Assembly: GCA_026261815.1 (NCBI GenBank)
Contig: JAMPIT010000884.1
Coordinates: 11,855,001 to 11,919,000 of the forward strand
DNA from: Monarcha castaneiventris obscurior
Taxonomy: Eukaryota > Chordata > Aves > Passeriformes > Monarchidae
Direction of reading: 5' to 3'
DNA: 64,000 bases
This document shows, piece by piece, positions 11,717 through 24,100 of this stretch. The position numbers were made by a program, and so were the translations under genes. Numbering within the stretch: the stretch's first letter is position 1; each line of letters starts with the position of its first letter. A model generated the notes under the pieces. The model was not told where the DNA came from and ran no database searches. It worked only from the letters and a program-made list of their open reading frames with translations.

Positions 11717-13420
11717 AGTCTGGATAAGCACACAAAAGAGAGCTGCCCACATCATTGTGCAAAAAAATGGTGACCCTATCTCTACGTTAGTCGTTACCTA
11801 AATTAAGTTTAGTAACAAAAAATTTCAGCATGTCAGGTGGTAACCATTCAATGATAACATCTTTCAATTTGAAGTAAAAGTTCTCCACTAACTTTCTGCT
11901 GTTATGTTGGTATTTCTTACGGCTGCCACAGACAACACTGACAACTCAATCAGCATACGATTTTTATTTATTAAATAAAACAGAAATTTTTTAACATGAT
12001 TAACAAGTTAATACTATAACAATGCAGAAATAATTTCGTTATTGAAGTTTAAATGCCTGTGGTTTTAGCATTTTCTTCTTCAAATGTATCACTTATGGTA
12101 AATCCTAATAATTTGTATTTATTTCTATGTATCTCTCATATTCAGAGATATTGGAAGGTAGCTTCTCCATCATATCTGGATAACATCCTAATGAGTTTCT
12201 TTTATAGTACCCTATTTCCATGTTTCCTACTTAGGCTAAACATTTAGCAATAAATACCAATTTTATTTTCTTTTTGTCCAATGGTATTCATTCAAGAACG
12301 AAATACAGCTGTTGTCAGCAGTAGATCTGACAGCATTTTATGTAGATGGGTTATATTTTTGTTAACCATTTACAAACTGGGAAATGTTCATCGAATATTG
12401 CCACCATGTCCATGGTATGGTAGAAAGGAATTCTGCTGACTTCTAGACACAGCCTGAGTGCTCAGGACGAGTGTTCTCTTGAGGTGTTACTGCAATCTTC
12501 TGCTTAGGAACTATGGTAACAACCACATTGGTGGTGATAATAGCTCTATGTCAGTATAACTGGGAAAATTACCACTTGGAAAAAAAACGTAACAAACCAG
12601 CTTCATCTGTAGTTCATCTAAAAAACTTATTAGGAAAGCTATTAAGCCTGAGTAGGGAGAAATCACAAGGCAGTTGGCTGGAGAGACATTATGTCTTGCA
12701 CTGAACTCTCTTTGGGCCACATCAGAATGATTCCCAGGAATACACCTTCCATTACTATACGTTGCCTAGGACCAAGCAATGACTTTGTGCCCTTTGAAAA
12801 ACTCTTCAGATTTGCCTTAGTGTCACAAAAAGTCACTGACATAGAAGAAAATTTGCCCTTCCCGTTCCTCTTTCTTGCCTTGTGATGTGTGGGCAACAGT
12901 ATGAGAGTCTGGGCGAGACCTGAGGCTCCCATGCCTCCAGCTCTGCCTGTTTGTTTGCTCCATGTTCCAGACCACCATCTCTCTCTGGAAATAACCTACC
13001 TTAAATATGAGGGGTAGCAGAACGAGCATTTGGGGTGTGATTTTAGAAGGAGTCTCATTTAAAGACTGGCAACTTGCCCCTCTGAGGCAGATGTAAAAAC
13101 AATGGACCTGAGTTTCAAGTTGCAATTTAGAAGAATTATTAGATTTAAAATCATAAAAACACACATTGTTCAGGTTTTCTGCTGGAAAGGTGTCAAAATG
13201 TAGTGCCATTGCAAATTGGCACACATTATTTTTTCTGTTATTATCAGAGTGAAGTAGGTTATTGGGTTATTAATTGGCTTGAAAATAGATTCCAGTTATT
13301 TGACATTGTCAACATGGCATTCAAGTTTAGATACGGATGTAAAAGGCCTTGTCCTCTTTTTATATTAAGAACTCTCAGGTTACAGGATGGTTATAGAATG
13401 TAATTCATGGCTACATATAC
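11717..13420. other. Unique AT-rich DNA, no gene recognised
   Basis: I recognise nothing. A 133-codon minus frame (12823-13224) shows no domain and overlaps other frames. Confidence 0.55.
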
Positions 13421-13544
13421 TAATCTCGTCACATCCGGATTAGTTTGTCCGGCCATCTCAAATTCTCATTAATCTCTTTCTCTCAAGTAATCCAGACAGC
13501 AGAAGCAATGCAAATGCATTTGAGGTGACCAATCACTATAAATA
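13421..13544 (+). promoter_or_regulatory. Cluster of homeodomain, octamer, CCAAT and TATA-like motifs
   Basis: Four TAATC-core sites (the OTX/CRX/PITX-type K50 homeodomain core) occur within ~75 bp: 13421-13425, 13437-13442 as GGATTA, 13470-13474, and 13488-13493 as TAATCC. They are followed by a perfect POU octamer ATGCAAAT (13508-13515), which overlaps the inverted ATGCATTT, then CCAAT (13529-13533) and TATAAATA (13537-13544). This resembles a tissue-specific enhancer or an unannotated promoter. CCAAT and TATA are closer together than in classical promoters. Single motifs are frequent by chance in AT-rich DNA, so function is an inference from clustering only. Confidence 0.25.
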
Positions 13545-13681
13545 TCGAATAGCACACAGTAAAAAGGTAATACACTCACCAAAATATAGGCTGAAATACG
13601 TTTTTCACTCCTTTTCAACCCAGCCACTGTCACCCAGGCAATCTTGCATTCCTACCTTTCATATGAAAAGCTTTTTTAAAA

Positions 13682-13704
13682 AAATGCCTTAAAAAAAGGC
13701 ATTT
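13682..13704. repeat. Perfect short hairpin, 9-bp stem
   Basis: AAATGCCTT and AAGGCATTT form a perfect inverted repeat around a five-A loop. No role can be assigned. Confidence 0.7.
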
Positions 13705-14104
13705 CGCCTTCAGTCTGATAGCACCTGGATACTTAGCCTTACCTTGCCTTACAAATTGCTCATGAAAATGTCCTTTCAGTCATCTGTAATGCAGTGGAGA
13801 AACTGAGTCCATAAGAGAAGTGGCTCCTTGCTCTCAGCCCACCTTCTAGTCACTGTGATAACCATTGGGAACCTTACCCTGTGTTTCTTTAAATGCTTTC
13901 TGTAAGTTCTTCTCAAACCTGTTGCTGGATCTTTATTACAATATCATCTTTCTAATTTGAGATAGTCGACCATTTGAAATGATGCTTTAGTAACCCTGTT
14001 GTATCGCCCTAATTATAACCTATTTGTGTTTTCTGTTTTCTCACAGTTGCTCAAAAATTAATGAGTGCTCCTTTCAAAGAGAATGTATTGACCCTATTTT
14101 AGTC

Positions 14105-14630
14105 ATGTTTTTGGCCTGCCACATTGCTCTTTTCAAGGTAACCTTGATATTGTTACAGACATACATCATAATTTTTTATGCGGGAACTATCTATCTTGAT
14201 TTGGCTGTGGCCTTTTGTTCCAGTAAATCACAACATATTGCTATCTAAGTTTCCCTCAATTTGGCTGAGTTTAACTACAGTAGAATGGTTCTCTGGCTAC
14301 ATTAGAGAGCAAACACCAGTCATTTTGTTTAATGGTGTTGAATCTGGGGTGAAAATGTTACACGCAAAGTTACCTCAGGAGCTAATTAGAGGGCTTTTAC
14401 TTTCACAGTTTTTATTAATGACCTGTCAACGCTGTATAGTTCATGAAATATTCTGTACATCTACATGCTGATGATGTGACCTTGTACACAGTAAGAGCAC
14501 AGATAAGGTATCAGACCTTGACTGTTCTAACTCAGAATTTATGGAGTGATTTTCACAATTTAAAGATACACTTTTCTGCAGAAATAAATTGGCTGAGAAC
14601 CTTAGACAAATATAAAACACGTAATTAGAG
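14105..14630 (+). mobile_element. Old non-LTR retrotransposon, reverse-transcriptase fragment (L2/CR1/Rex-like)
   Basis: Translation in three successive plus-strand phases gives consecutive reverse-transcriptase landmarks. Phase one has ALFKV and then YLDLAVAF (ending about 14215), corresponding to the LDLSAAFD motif. The next phase continues PVNHNILLSKF, then VEWFSGYIREQT and FNGVESGVKMLHAKLPQE, the last matching the region before PQGS. The third phase carries HADDVTLYT at 14464-14490, corresponding to the catalytic (Y/F)ADD box, and then LTVLTQNLWSDFHNLKI. At least two frameshifts separate the parts, the DD pair is retained, and the PQGS glycine/serine part is altered. It is a dead, ancient LINE relic. 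The exact clade (L2, CR1 or Rex) is not certain. Confidence 0.75.
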
Positions 14631-17505
14631 GGGTAGTCTCTTATACTACAAACAGACCTAGGTGAACTGCAGTGGAAAATAAGATTTCCTTCACCTCAGA
14701 AAATTCCTCAACCACTGAAAAAGCCAGTTACCTTTTCTTTCTCCTCAAATGAAATACTGATAAAGCTGGAATGATCTAGATCTAAATATGTGCAATTGTA
14801 GCAACAGTTGTGACCATGATCTAGAAGACAGCCAAGCACATGCATGCAAACTTGTTTCCAAATCAGTCACATTTTAGGATTTGGAATATTTTAGTTTTAT
14901 TTGGGTTTTTGTTTGTTTGTTTTGTTTTCTTTTATATATATGGAAATCCAGAGTGACAGTATTATCAGTGTTTGGCTAATCTGTTTGCAGGAAGGCAAAT
15001 GGTTTAACTTGCCTTCTTGTAGTATTTGCTTTGGTATTTTTTTTAGACAGTGATGTTGGAAAAATATCCTTAATAACAAAACCAACAGACTTTGGTTCTT
15101 AGCCTAAACTATGGGATCTATGTAAAAAACTATTAAACAATGAGAGGTACATAAGGATCACACACTTCCTGTGTTTGAGAATGATGCTTGGAACTGCTAA
15201 ACTCCTTCTTTGGAACTCAGTGGAAGCTGTGTCTTTCTTTAAGTCTGATGATGGATCTTGTTCATGAACAAATTATTTAACCATGCCAGGCTGATTCCTC
15301 TTCTCTTTCTCTCTGTCTTCCTTCCCCCTGACAGTGTAGTTTTTCACAGAGTTATGTGCTTGCTTCACTAGATTGCAGAGAAGATTAATTATTTTTTCTC
15401 TGAAAGCATCTGAAATTGAACACGTGCATATGCTTTCCTTTATACATTCAGAACCTCTGGCTACATTTTCTGGCTAAACAATTTAGGAGACAATTTTTAA
15501 TAACACTTTTCAGTTAGACTTTATTCAAGAGACACCACAGCAATTCTGAGAATTGTATTTAATAGCTGCTTGTACAAGCCTACACTGCTGATGGAGGGAA
15601 TTCTTTATTTAAAAACTAATATGCCAGTTCCTATCTACTCCTGCTCACCAAGGGATTCATCATTAACTTTCTCACCTCTCTCTGGCCACATGGATTATGT
15701 ATAAAGTTGTAGTGTTTACACCATTGCAGCCAGGATTCCTTCTTCAGGCAGTTTTGAGGCTCAAATAGGCAGCAGAGAGAGAGAGATACACCAGGTAGAA
15801 GTGCTGGAAGGTTGCCCTTGTGGAAGGGAGAATGCAAGCCTAGAAATAATCTCCTTTTCATTGACAAAAAACGTTATCCTCTGATATTTTCAAATTGGTC
15901 AGTAGCTCTTGTTGAGACATGTCCTCAACTTCTGCTGTGTCCTCTTCATTATCACAAGTGAAAAAATGTACTTTTACGTATTGGCATGATCTTGGCTACA
16001 AATTCTTGTGTGATTTTGAGATTGCAACTAAGCCCCAAACAAAGGGAACTCTGATATAGTTTTAAAAGTTTTATTTATTCCAGAAGCTACCCTTGTCACA
16101 TTGGCAGTACCAAATCTTGAGAGCTTTAGAGAGGGTGAAAAACACTTTTTCAGTTTCTCATACCCAGGGCTCCTGCTACAAAACAAGAAGAAAAAAAAAG
16201 GTGGGGGGTGGAAGAAGAGGAGAAAGTATGTTGAAGGTGTGATTTAGGTACTGAAGAAGTAGGAGTGGAAAAAACTGCAGGAGAGGAGAGTGCAAAATGT
16301 AACTGTGGAAGTCAAATACATGGACAAAATGACTGAGTAGTGAGAGAAATATTTGATCCATAAACAATGTGATAATGTGTTATCAGCTCTTGAGAAGCAC
16401 ACTACAGCAGGGAGTGTCGTAAGAACAGAGACTGTTTCAGGAGCAGCACACCTGGCTGTTCACAAAGCAACATTGTCTTTATGCAGTGCCATTTCTTGTA
16501 GTTACTCACTCCCTGCTAGTAAATCCTAGAAGCCCTATCCTAGACATCTAAATGCTCCATGGTTATAACAAAAAACACCAGGTTTTACTCCAAACACAGT
16601 TCCATGTGCAAAGATTCAGACATATAATTAAGTTGCAATGGTCTAACGTCTCCATGATGACTCTCTGCATACGTACTCTCAGCTGTCATGATACAAACTT
16701 ATGTTCTTCTACCCATTTCACTGAGGTTTAAGTTGGTGCATTTTAACCAATGTGCTGTGGCTTAAAACTATGCAATTTACTATGCTGGCTCAGGTAACAC
16801 ATGGCCTTCATTAAGCTGTGGCAATTTGATTATGCATCTGAGCCCAAGACAAGAGACAACATATGGCTGCAGACATAACTGAGGGTATTCCAGGGAAACC
16901 AAGGGACAGTCATAGGTCGGACTGGTAGGTGGCGGTCCCAGCACACTCTGAGTTTATCTACTGGTAAGATTTCCCAGATTTCATGGAGAAGGAAAGTTTT
17001 AAGCAGAAGTTTGAAGAAGAACACCAAAATTATTATCTCTGACCTTGAAAACTTTTGTTTTGGGGACTGTGAGGACAACCTATGGGACAAAGCATGAAAA
17101 TGTTTGAAATTTTAATAGGTCAGACAGGAGTAAACAACTCATTAACGAAGAAGAGCTGATAGGATGTGTGAGGGAGATCAGCTATGAGGTTATTAAAACA
17201 ACAGCAGGTAGCTTTATACTTGATACATTATGAAAATTATGCCAACAGAAGAAAATGAAAAGACGGAGTGAAATGGTTAAAAGAAACAGGCTAGAAAATA
17301 ATTTTTGCCAGGCATACAGGTATTTTTTCTGCTCAAACCTGACTTCTGCCCTGAGGTTTACCAAAAATAGAGCATGCGAAAATTAGTTTATTTTCCCTTG
17401 CTTCCTTTGTCTTATTATAAACATGTATTTCTTCTTTTATCAGAAAATTCCAAGGAGCCTTTCTTTGCTGCTGCTCCTGTTGTATAGGTCATACATATAG
17501 ATCGC
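14631..17505. other. Unique AT-rich DNA, no gene recognised
   Basis: No recognisable feature. Open frames are below 90 codons. The 63-codon minus frame near 16.2-16.4 kb is Leu/Phe/Pro-rich low complexity and overlaps an A/G-rich plus strand. Confidence 0.55.
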
Positions 17506-18116
17506 TGTTTCGGTTTTTGGAGACAAAATTTTAGGAGGAAGCGCTCTGGAATGAGCGCCTCCTCCAAAGGGAAAAGGGCCTCCCCTTTTCCTCCGCCAAT
17601 GAGACAAATTGGTCACAGCAAGTGAAAGTGGGAAAAAAACCGCACCTCGAACTGTTTATTAACACAAAACAAAACAGGGTAGAACAGGAAGAAAACAAAA
17701 CAGGGTAGAACAGAAAGAAAACAAAACTCAAAATACAACAAACGCCCCGAGAGGGAAACAGACACATGGGCTCGGACCAGCCGGGGCCACCCACAGGCTC
17801 GCCGGATCGGCAAGGAGGGAAGAGAGGCAGTGAGGCAAGGGGAAGGGAAAAAGAAAAAACCCCAACACAACCTTTTTCCAGCTAGCCGGAACAAAAAAAC
17901 CCCCAAAGAGCAGCACAGCACTGCCAGCGCGCTCCCTCCCGAGCCCCACCGAGACCCCTGGAGGCCCCGAGCCGTTGCGCTGAACCGTTCAACCGATCCG
18001 CACCTGGCTCCGTGGCTCCGGCCCCGCCCCCCGGGCCCATCTTAAAGCCACAGTGTCCTTGGGCATTAAGCGGACAGTTAGGGAATAAAGCGGCCTCATA
18101 ACATCACCCCAGGACA
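17506..18116 (-). mobile_element. Endogenous retrovirus LTR, antisense, ~611 bp, CpG-rich
   Basis: The block begins TGTTTCGGTTTTTGG and ends CATCACCCCAGGACA, so its ends are TG...CA. Read on the minus strand it starts TGTCCTGGGGTGATG and ends AAACCGAAACA, terminal sequences typical of songbird ERV LTRs. It holds a TATA-like TTTAAGAT (18040-18047), GC boxes just upstream in minus orientation, and a polyadenylation signal AATAAA at 17655-17660. The GC and CpG content is much higher than the flanks. No gag, pol or env remains lie next to it, so it is probably a solo LTR. I could not find a matching target-site duplication at these borders. The 17.5-18.0 kb open frames are shadows of this element. 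Confidence 0.8.
17666..17727. repeat. 26-bp tandem repeat inside the LTR
   Basis: The unit containing ACAAAACAGGGTAGAACAGG occurs twice with a period of 26 bp, followed by a partial third copy. It lies just downstream of the AATAAA signal position in plus coordinates, i.e. in the R/leader part of the minus-strand LTR. Confidence 0.75.
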
Positions 18117-21100
18117 TGTGCATAGCAATGCTGACCCCTGAAGTGTCACTCTCCTTGCGTGGTTGATCTTAGGATCACCCTGATGTTAGGTGTAACGTGT
18201 ACACAAGAGCTTTGCACTAGCAGGACATATTCTCCCAAACGGAAAGCCCAGTTGAAGATAGGCCTTGGTTGGCTCCCAGATGAGAGGAAGGGAAATTAAG
18301 CATTTTAAAAGAAACAGATTTCTGCACTAAATGTACTTTAATGCCTTGATGGAGCTGGTGAGGGAAGGATGTACAAGTTATGCCAAGACTGTTACAGCTG
18401 AATGTGCCGTTGGGGGTTTCACAGCTTTCCAGATCCAAAGTCAAGTCAGACATGGGTAGGTTTTTGATACAGCTCCCAGCACCTTTTGCTCTCAAGTTCT
18501 TCTGTATGGATATTCACATAGATGCTTTTGTAAGTGTGTCTTGGTTTCACTTGTAGCTCTTTGGAAGGAAGAGCTCCTCCTCTGTATGGGGAGGCTCACA
18601 CAGAATGCAGAGATCAAAAATCAATCCTGGTCCCTTTCCTGTGATGCCCAAGGACAATCTGTGCCTCTTGATTTGTTGTGCCAGTCACATGTCACGGGGG
18701 TGGTTTTAGAGGTTTAAAACATTCAAACTGTGGTCTTCCCTGACTCCAGGAGCAGAAACATGCAGAAAACAGGGCAGTTTGAGCAGGATCAGGTTTAGGC
18801 AGCACTGCTAACAAGCATATCTTTCTAAAACTGGAATTAAAAACATCGGTGTGGCCAGGGCAGGAATTAATTTCAGCACAAACACAAAAGTGCCAAGCAG
18901 CATTCAACACTACTGAAATTCTGTGGTAATGTGAACTATAAAGAACATCCTAAAATTACACAACTAAATGAAGCAAAGATTTAGTTCTCTAGAATTTAAT
19001 CACTAAAAATGGAGGCCTAGAACTGCTTATCATGCTTGTATGGATTACTTTTCATGAGCCAGACAAGCAGGATTTCAGCCCATGGGGGTGAAAAAGAAAG
19101 TGTAATAACCATAAAAAGGTGTAGGACTACTTATTTATAGACATGCATCTAAAAAGTCCTGGTACAAACTCAGTAGACAGGCTTCAAACACAAAAAAATA
19201 GCCTAAGTTGCTTCTGAATTATGGTGAGCTCTAAAGATGGCCTAAAACCAATTAACTTTTTTTTTTGTATCCTTTTTATGTTTTAAAATGACCAAAGAGA
19301 TCTCTTTGAAAATATATTTTAAAAAAATGCTTCTAGAATTAAACCTTTTGTAAGAAGCTTCAGCCTGGAGCAAAATTTAATGGCTGAGCTATAAAGCACT
19401 GAAAACTTTCATAAAGGGGTTCATAAAGAAACACCAACTGACCCTGAGCTCAAGGAGCAAGCTGCACTATGATAAACGCAGGGCCTAGTTAATTTGCACT
19501 TAATGGGTGTGTGACATTTGAGTAAGATGTGGTTACTTTATGTTCACTTTCAGCACATATGTCCAGTAGATATAAATGACAGAGGGGGGATACTGCAGTT
19601 GAGAGGTTGACAGTTAAAGCTAATACAGAGTGTGATTACAAACTCTGTTAGCCAGACTTCTTTTTTTCCATGTGGTTGTAAGGTGCCTAGCATGAATGGA
19701 TGGTAAGACCCTTTTAATCTACGTTTCCTACTCCTAAACCTCCTCTAGGCCTCAAATAGTGTGGGTTGTGTGTACAGCTCATTTCCAGAGCAGTTGCATT
19801 AAAACATAAGAACTGCTGTTACAGCTGCTGTCACTTTACTGTTCATCCATGGCAACTGCTAAAATATAGACCCTGATCCTTACCTGATAAATAGATGTAA
19901 GTCAAATATAACATCTAAAAAAAATCCATAAATAGCTTAAATAGAAATAACAGTATGTTCACTCACCCTCTCTAGTGTGTAATTTGTGTGAAGTACTCCA
20001 TTCATGTGTTCCTCTGTGTTTAATACAGGCACAAACACATGCAGGGTGTGAGGGGTGTGAGGCATGAATATGTCAGAGATACCCCTCATTGTTTGTAATT
20101 GCTCAGGCATCATCCAATCTTTTATAGCACATTTTTTTTTTTCTCAAGATGTTTCTAGTATGGGTGGCTTGAGGACTAAGGTTTTCATCCAGAAGAGAGG
20201 CAAAATTTCTTCTAGGTCACTGCCTCATTTTGGGCAGTGAGAGATGCTCTTGCACTAACAAGACATCTGTGCAGGGTCTTCAATCTCATCCTATGCCTTC
20301 ATCACCACCCTGTTCTCCACCCCCTCTCTCCCCTTGCAACCTCAGCCATGCTTGGCCTTCAGGCTAGATCTCGCAGTACAAGCAAGGCATAGCTACATGC
20401 CATTTTAAGCATCCTACATTTAATTTTAAATTCCTCATCCTAGCAGTGGTCAGATTTCTTTCAGAAACAGACAGGAAAATGAAGGAAATGCAGATGTTTG
20501 TCAAGGCTAGATTTGGGAAGCTGTTGCTTAAATGTGAAAATCAGTTTAACTGTGAGTGAGGAGCACAAAAAGCATATTCTTTCCTCAACATGTGTTTGCA
20601 GAACACTTCTCTTTTTTTCACCTGCAATATGTTCCTTTATGCCCTGCCTTTACCTGGTAATCAGTAATGTATTGTGGGCCTAACAATGCTGCCTGTTTTC
20701 ACAACACTTCGTGGAATAATGCCATTGATCCCCATGGATTCATTGGTTCATGAAGGTATTGGTGAAAGGTGGGATAGATTTACTCAACTTTTCAACATAA
20801 TATTGCTATTGTTCACTGTTAGGACATGAATAAGGAATGGCTTGTAGTGTAAACAGCTCAGCCACTGAGCTTAGTGATTGCTGTGAGGAGTTTGTTTGAG
20901 GTGGGTATTTCTAGTTCTTTGATAGATGACTTATTAAAGCCACTCTGTAAGTATTGTTTAGAGTGCTTGCTGTGCATGTGGCTTGCATCTGAGTACTTGT
21001 CTTTGATTGGAAAGGTATTTTACCTACACTTAGAAGTCTTTAAGAACCTGAACCACTCTTGCATTTTTTGTTATGAACTGTTGGCAGAGGAGTTTGAGGG

Positions 21101-24100
21101 AATTGGGAGTTTCTTTTAACAACAGAAATGGCCTGTGTTGCTACAGACTTCCCTTTGAACTCACTAACCTCCTGTCAGCAGAAAGCAAACTGGATAACAG
21201 CAACTTCTCCATTTCTCCAGTCTTTTGTCCTCCTCAGGATGCAAAGGCTGGCCTTGCTTCTAAGTGCTTACCTTGCTAACAGATCCAGACTTTAGGATGA
21301 GAGATACACAGGATTATCATGGCCTAAGTTTATTACGTATCCTAAGTTCATAATAACTTCTGTGCTTTGACATTTGCCCTGAAAGGTCTAAATTACAGAT
21401 TGCCATTTTTAAACTGGGTTGTGATTACACGAGCCCATGCTTTTGCTCAGAACCAAAACTGCTCAGATCATGGTGGGGCTATAACAGCAGAAGAATCCAT
21501 TTAATTGGTGCCTTGTTGAAATACACTCCCACATCTAGGATGTGATTGCTAGGGAGCAGAGGCCACACCATTGATTTCCTTTCCTCCAGTTGATGGGAAA
21601 ATGGCATATCTAGTCAGCTTTAAGTGGCATACTTCTTGGCTATGTTTTACTCCCAGCAGTTAACAGCCATAAATCGATGCCTGCTACAATAAACTCCTCT
21701 TGGCTTGGCATTGGACTTGTTTCATGCTGCTACTTTACTCTACTATACCTTTAACTTTGCCTTTGTGGTCACTATTTTTATGAGTTTAAAAGGTGAGTTG
21801 GTGTCTAGGATAGTAAAATAACAAGTGAAAGGAAGGTGGAACAGTTGAAAACCAAGAAAAGAAATTACGTTAAGAGTTCTAGATTATTTTCCCTCTGCCT
21901 TTTGCTGTGGCCATGCTACTGGAGGTGGATTTGATCTTGAGGTAGCTACTTTCTGTACTGCCTCTTGTGATCCTGAGTCTTCTTTTAAGACTTCTCTTAA
22001 AGTTGGTAGAATGAAGTCCTGGAGGAACCCTCCTGTTTAGAACATCTTTGCTAGAGACAAATCTTGTGTAGAAATTCCTTCATCATTCCCCAGTTCAAAG
22101 AATATATCCAGATGCATGAGAGAAGAGAAAATCAACCTCTGAACTCTAAAGCTTCCATATAGGAGTCCAATATTATTAATACAATTTTTATATGCCAGTG
22201 TGAGCACTCCTATTATGATAATTTACTGCTAAAATGGTACAGAAAGGCCTCAGTTTGGGTAAATTGGGAATAACCTGTTGAAACTTAAGCTGCTTACTCC
22301 AATAAATTTGTCAGCATGGATTAATTGTTGTTCAGAAGAATTGTTAACCATATGGGGCACATCATTTGAGGGAACATTCAGAAGACGAAGCCAGAAGGGA
22401 GAACCTTGCCCCTAAATTAAGTTTATGGTTTCCTGCCTCAAAAATGTACACATTTCTGAAGCTCTTTTGTAAGTTAAATCTTACATATCATTACTAACTT
22501 CTGTTGCTTACAGTTATGCTGAAGTTAATTTATGCTGTCATTGTTACTAAGGCAGTACTTTTTAACAGAGGTGAACAATTTTTAATACATCTCCTATGTA
22601 AAAGCCATAAACAGGACACAGTTTTTGCAAGACCTGTCACCTGTAAGTGAGCATGCCAGTGGTCCCCATTTATCAATCATTAAAGTGGAAGTTTTTCTTC
22701 TTATTTCCCACATTGTCTATTCTAGGACTTTTCAGTGTCCTGAGTTAATACAGGGTGGATAAAACTGTTTGAGGCAAGTTTCTAGATTACTTCATCACTA
22801 TAGAATATTACTCACAATTTTTATAACCAGAAATAGTTGAAACAGATCAGATATTTTCTTCAGTACATCTGAACTCATGGAAATTCAAAAGCTTCCCAGG
22901 AGTGAACTGTAAATTCTAATAAAGCACTGGTAAGATTCTGTCTTGGTTGTCTTTCTGGGATTTTTGTACTTTTAATTTTGCCCCTTCTGTGCTGTTTTTC
23001 TCACCTGTCTTCCTCCAAGTCAGGAATCCCAGACTACCTAGGATCTGCAACTCCTCATGGAGAAATATATGAGTTCCCTTAGGTTTTGTTTCAAACTTAT
23101 GCAGCAAAGAAATGTTGAGTTCTCAAATCCTACATGAACCAGATTTAATTTTTTCTGGCCATCTTGAATTATTACTCTTCATAGGTAGAATACATGTTTC
23201 TCAATGCTTTTGAAACTAAAGTTGGGATACCAAATTGTGAATCTGTTAATAGTAACAGTGATATGTAGCTATATATATATAACAGTAACAGCTAGAGGGT
23301 CAGTACTTCATTCTTTATCTTGGGACAGCCTTTGGACGTATAACTGCAGTCTCTGTTACAAGGGCTTTGCAGGAAATGTTTGAGGCAAGAGTAAGAGACA
23401 TACCTAAGGGAAATGGATAAAACAGATATTTTAGAATTACTGGGGTTCAAACAAGATATAGAAAATACTTGTTACTGATAGAAGTTTACAGAATCCCTTT
23501 TATTCATTGAATATTTATGTGGTCTGTGCTATGCAGTTTTCTTTGGCTTCTGTGTTGGGAAATATGGAAGTGGTGAAAGTACATCAAGATAATTCCTGTT
23601 TGTTAGCTCTCGTATCCATTTTCTTGCAAGGCGGGACATATAGGAGATTATGATGTGCAGAATAACGAAGAATTTGAACAGAATACAGTATCCAAGAGTT
23701 GCAGCTTATGGCTGTTGCACCAAGTTGTATCCCATTCGGGGATATTTCTTTCATGAATTGGATTTCATGTCCCATTGCCCAGGAACACCCAAAAGCACCT
23801 ACACTGTTGACTGCCAGAGTATAAGCAAACAGTAGAAATGATAGTCCTTCTTGTAATAAACTCCTGAGCTCTTGAGCTCTGCTCTCTAAGAGAGCAAATG
23901 CAGTTTTCTGTGTTGAGGTTCACTGGGTCGCTGTAGCAGTGGGGTCTTGTCCTTGTGCACTTTGTTCTGAGTTCAGAGTAAGTCCCAGAATAAGTTTTGT
24001 GATGGCCTATGGTGGCAAGTAATTGGTGCTTGATAACCTTTGGTAACACTTGACAACCTCAGGGACCTCTTACATTTCCTGCATTCCTGAAGGATTAGTG

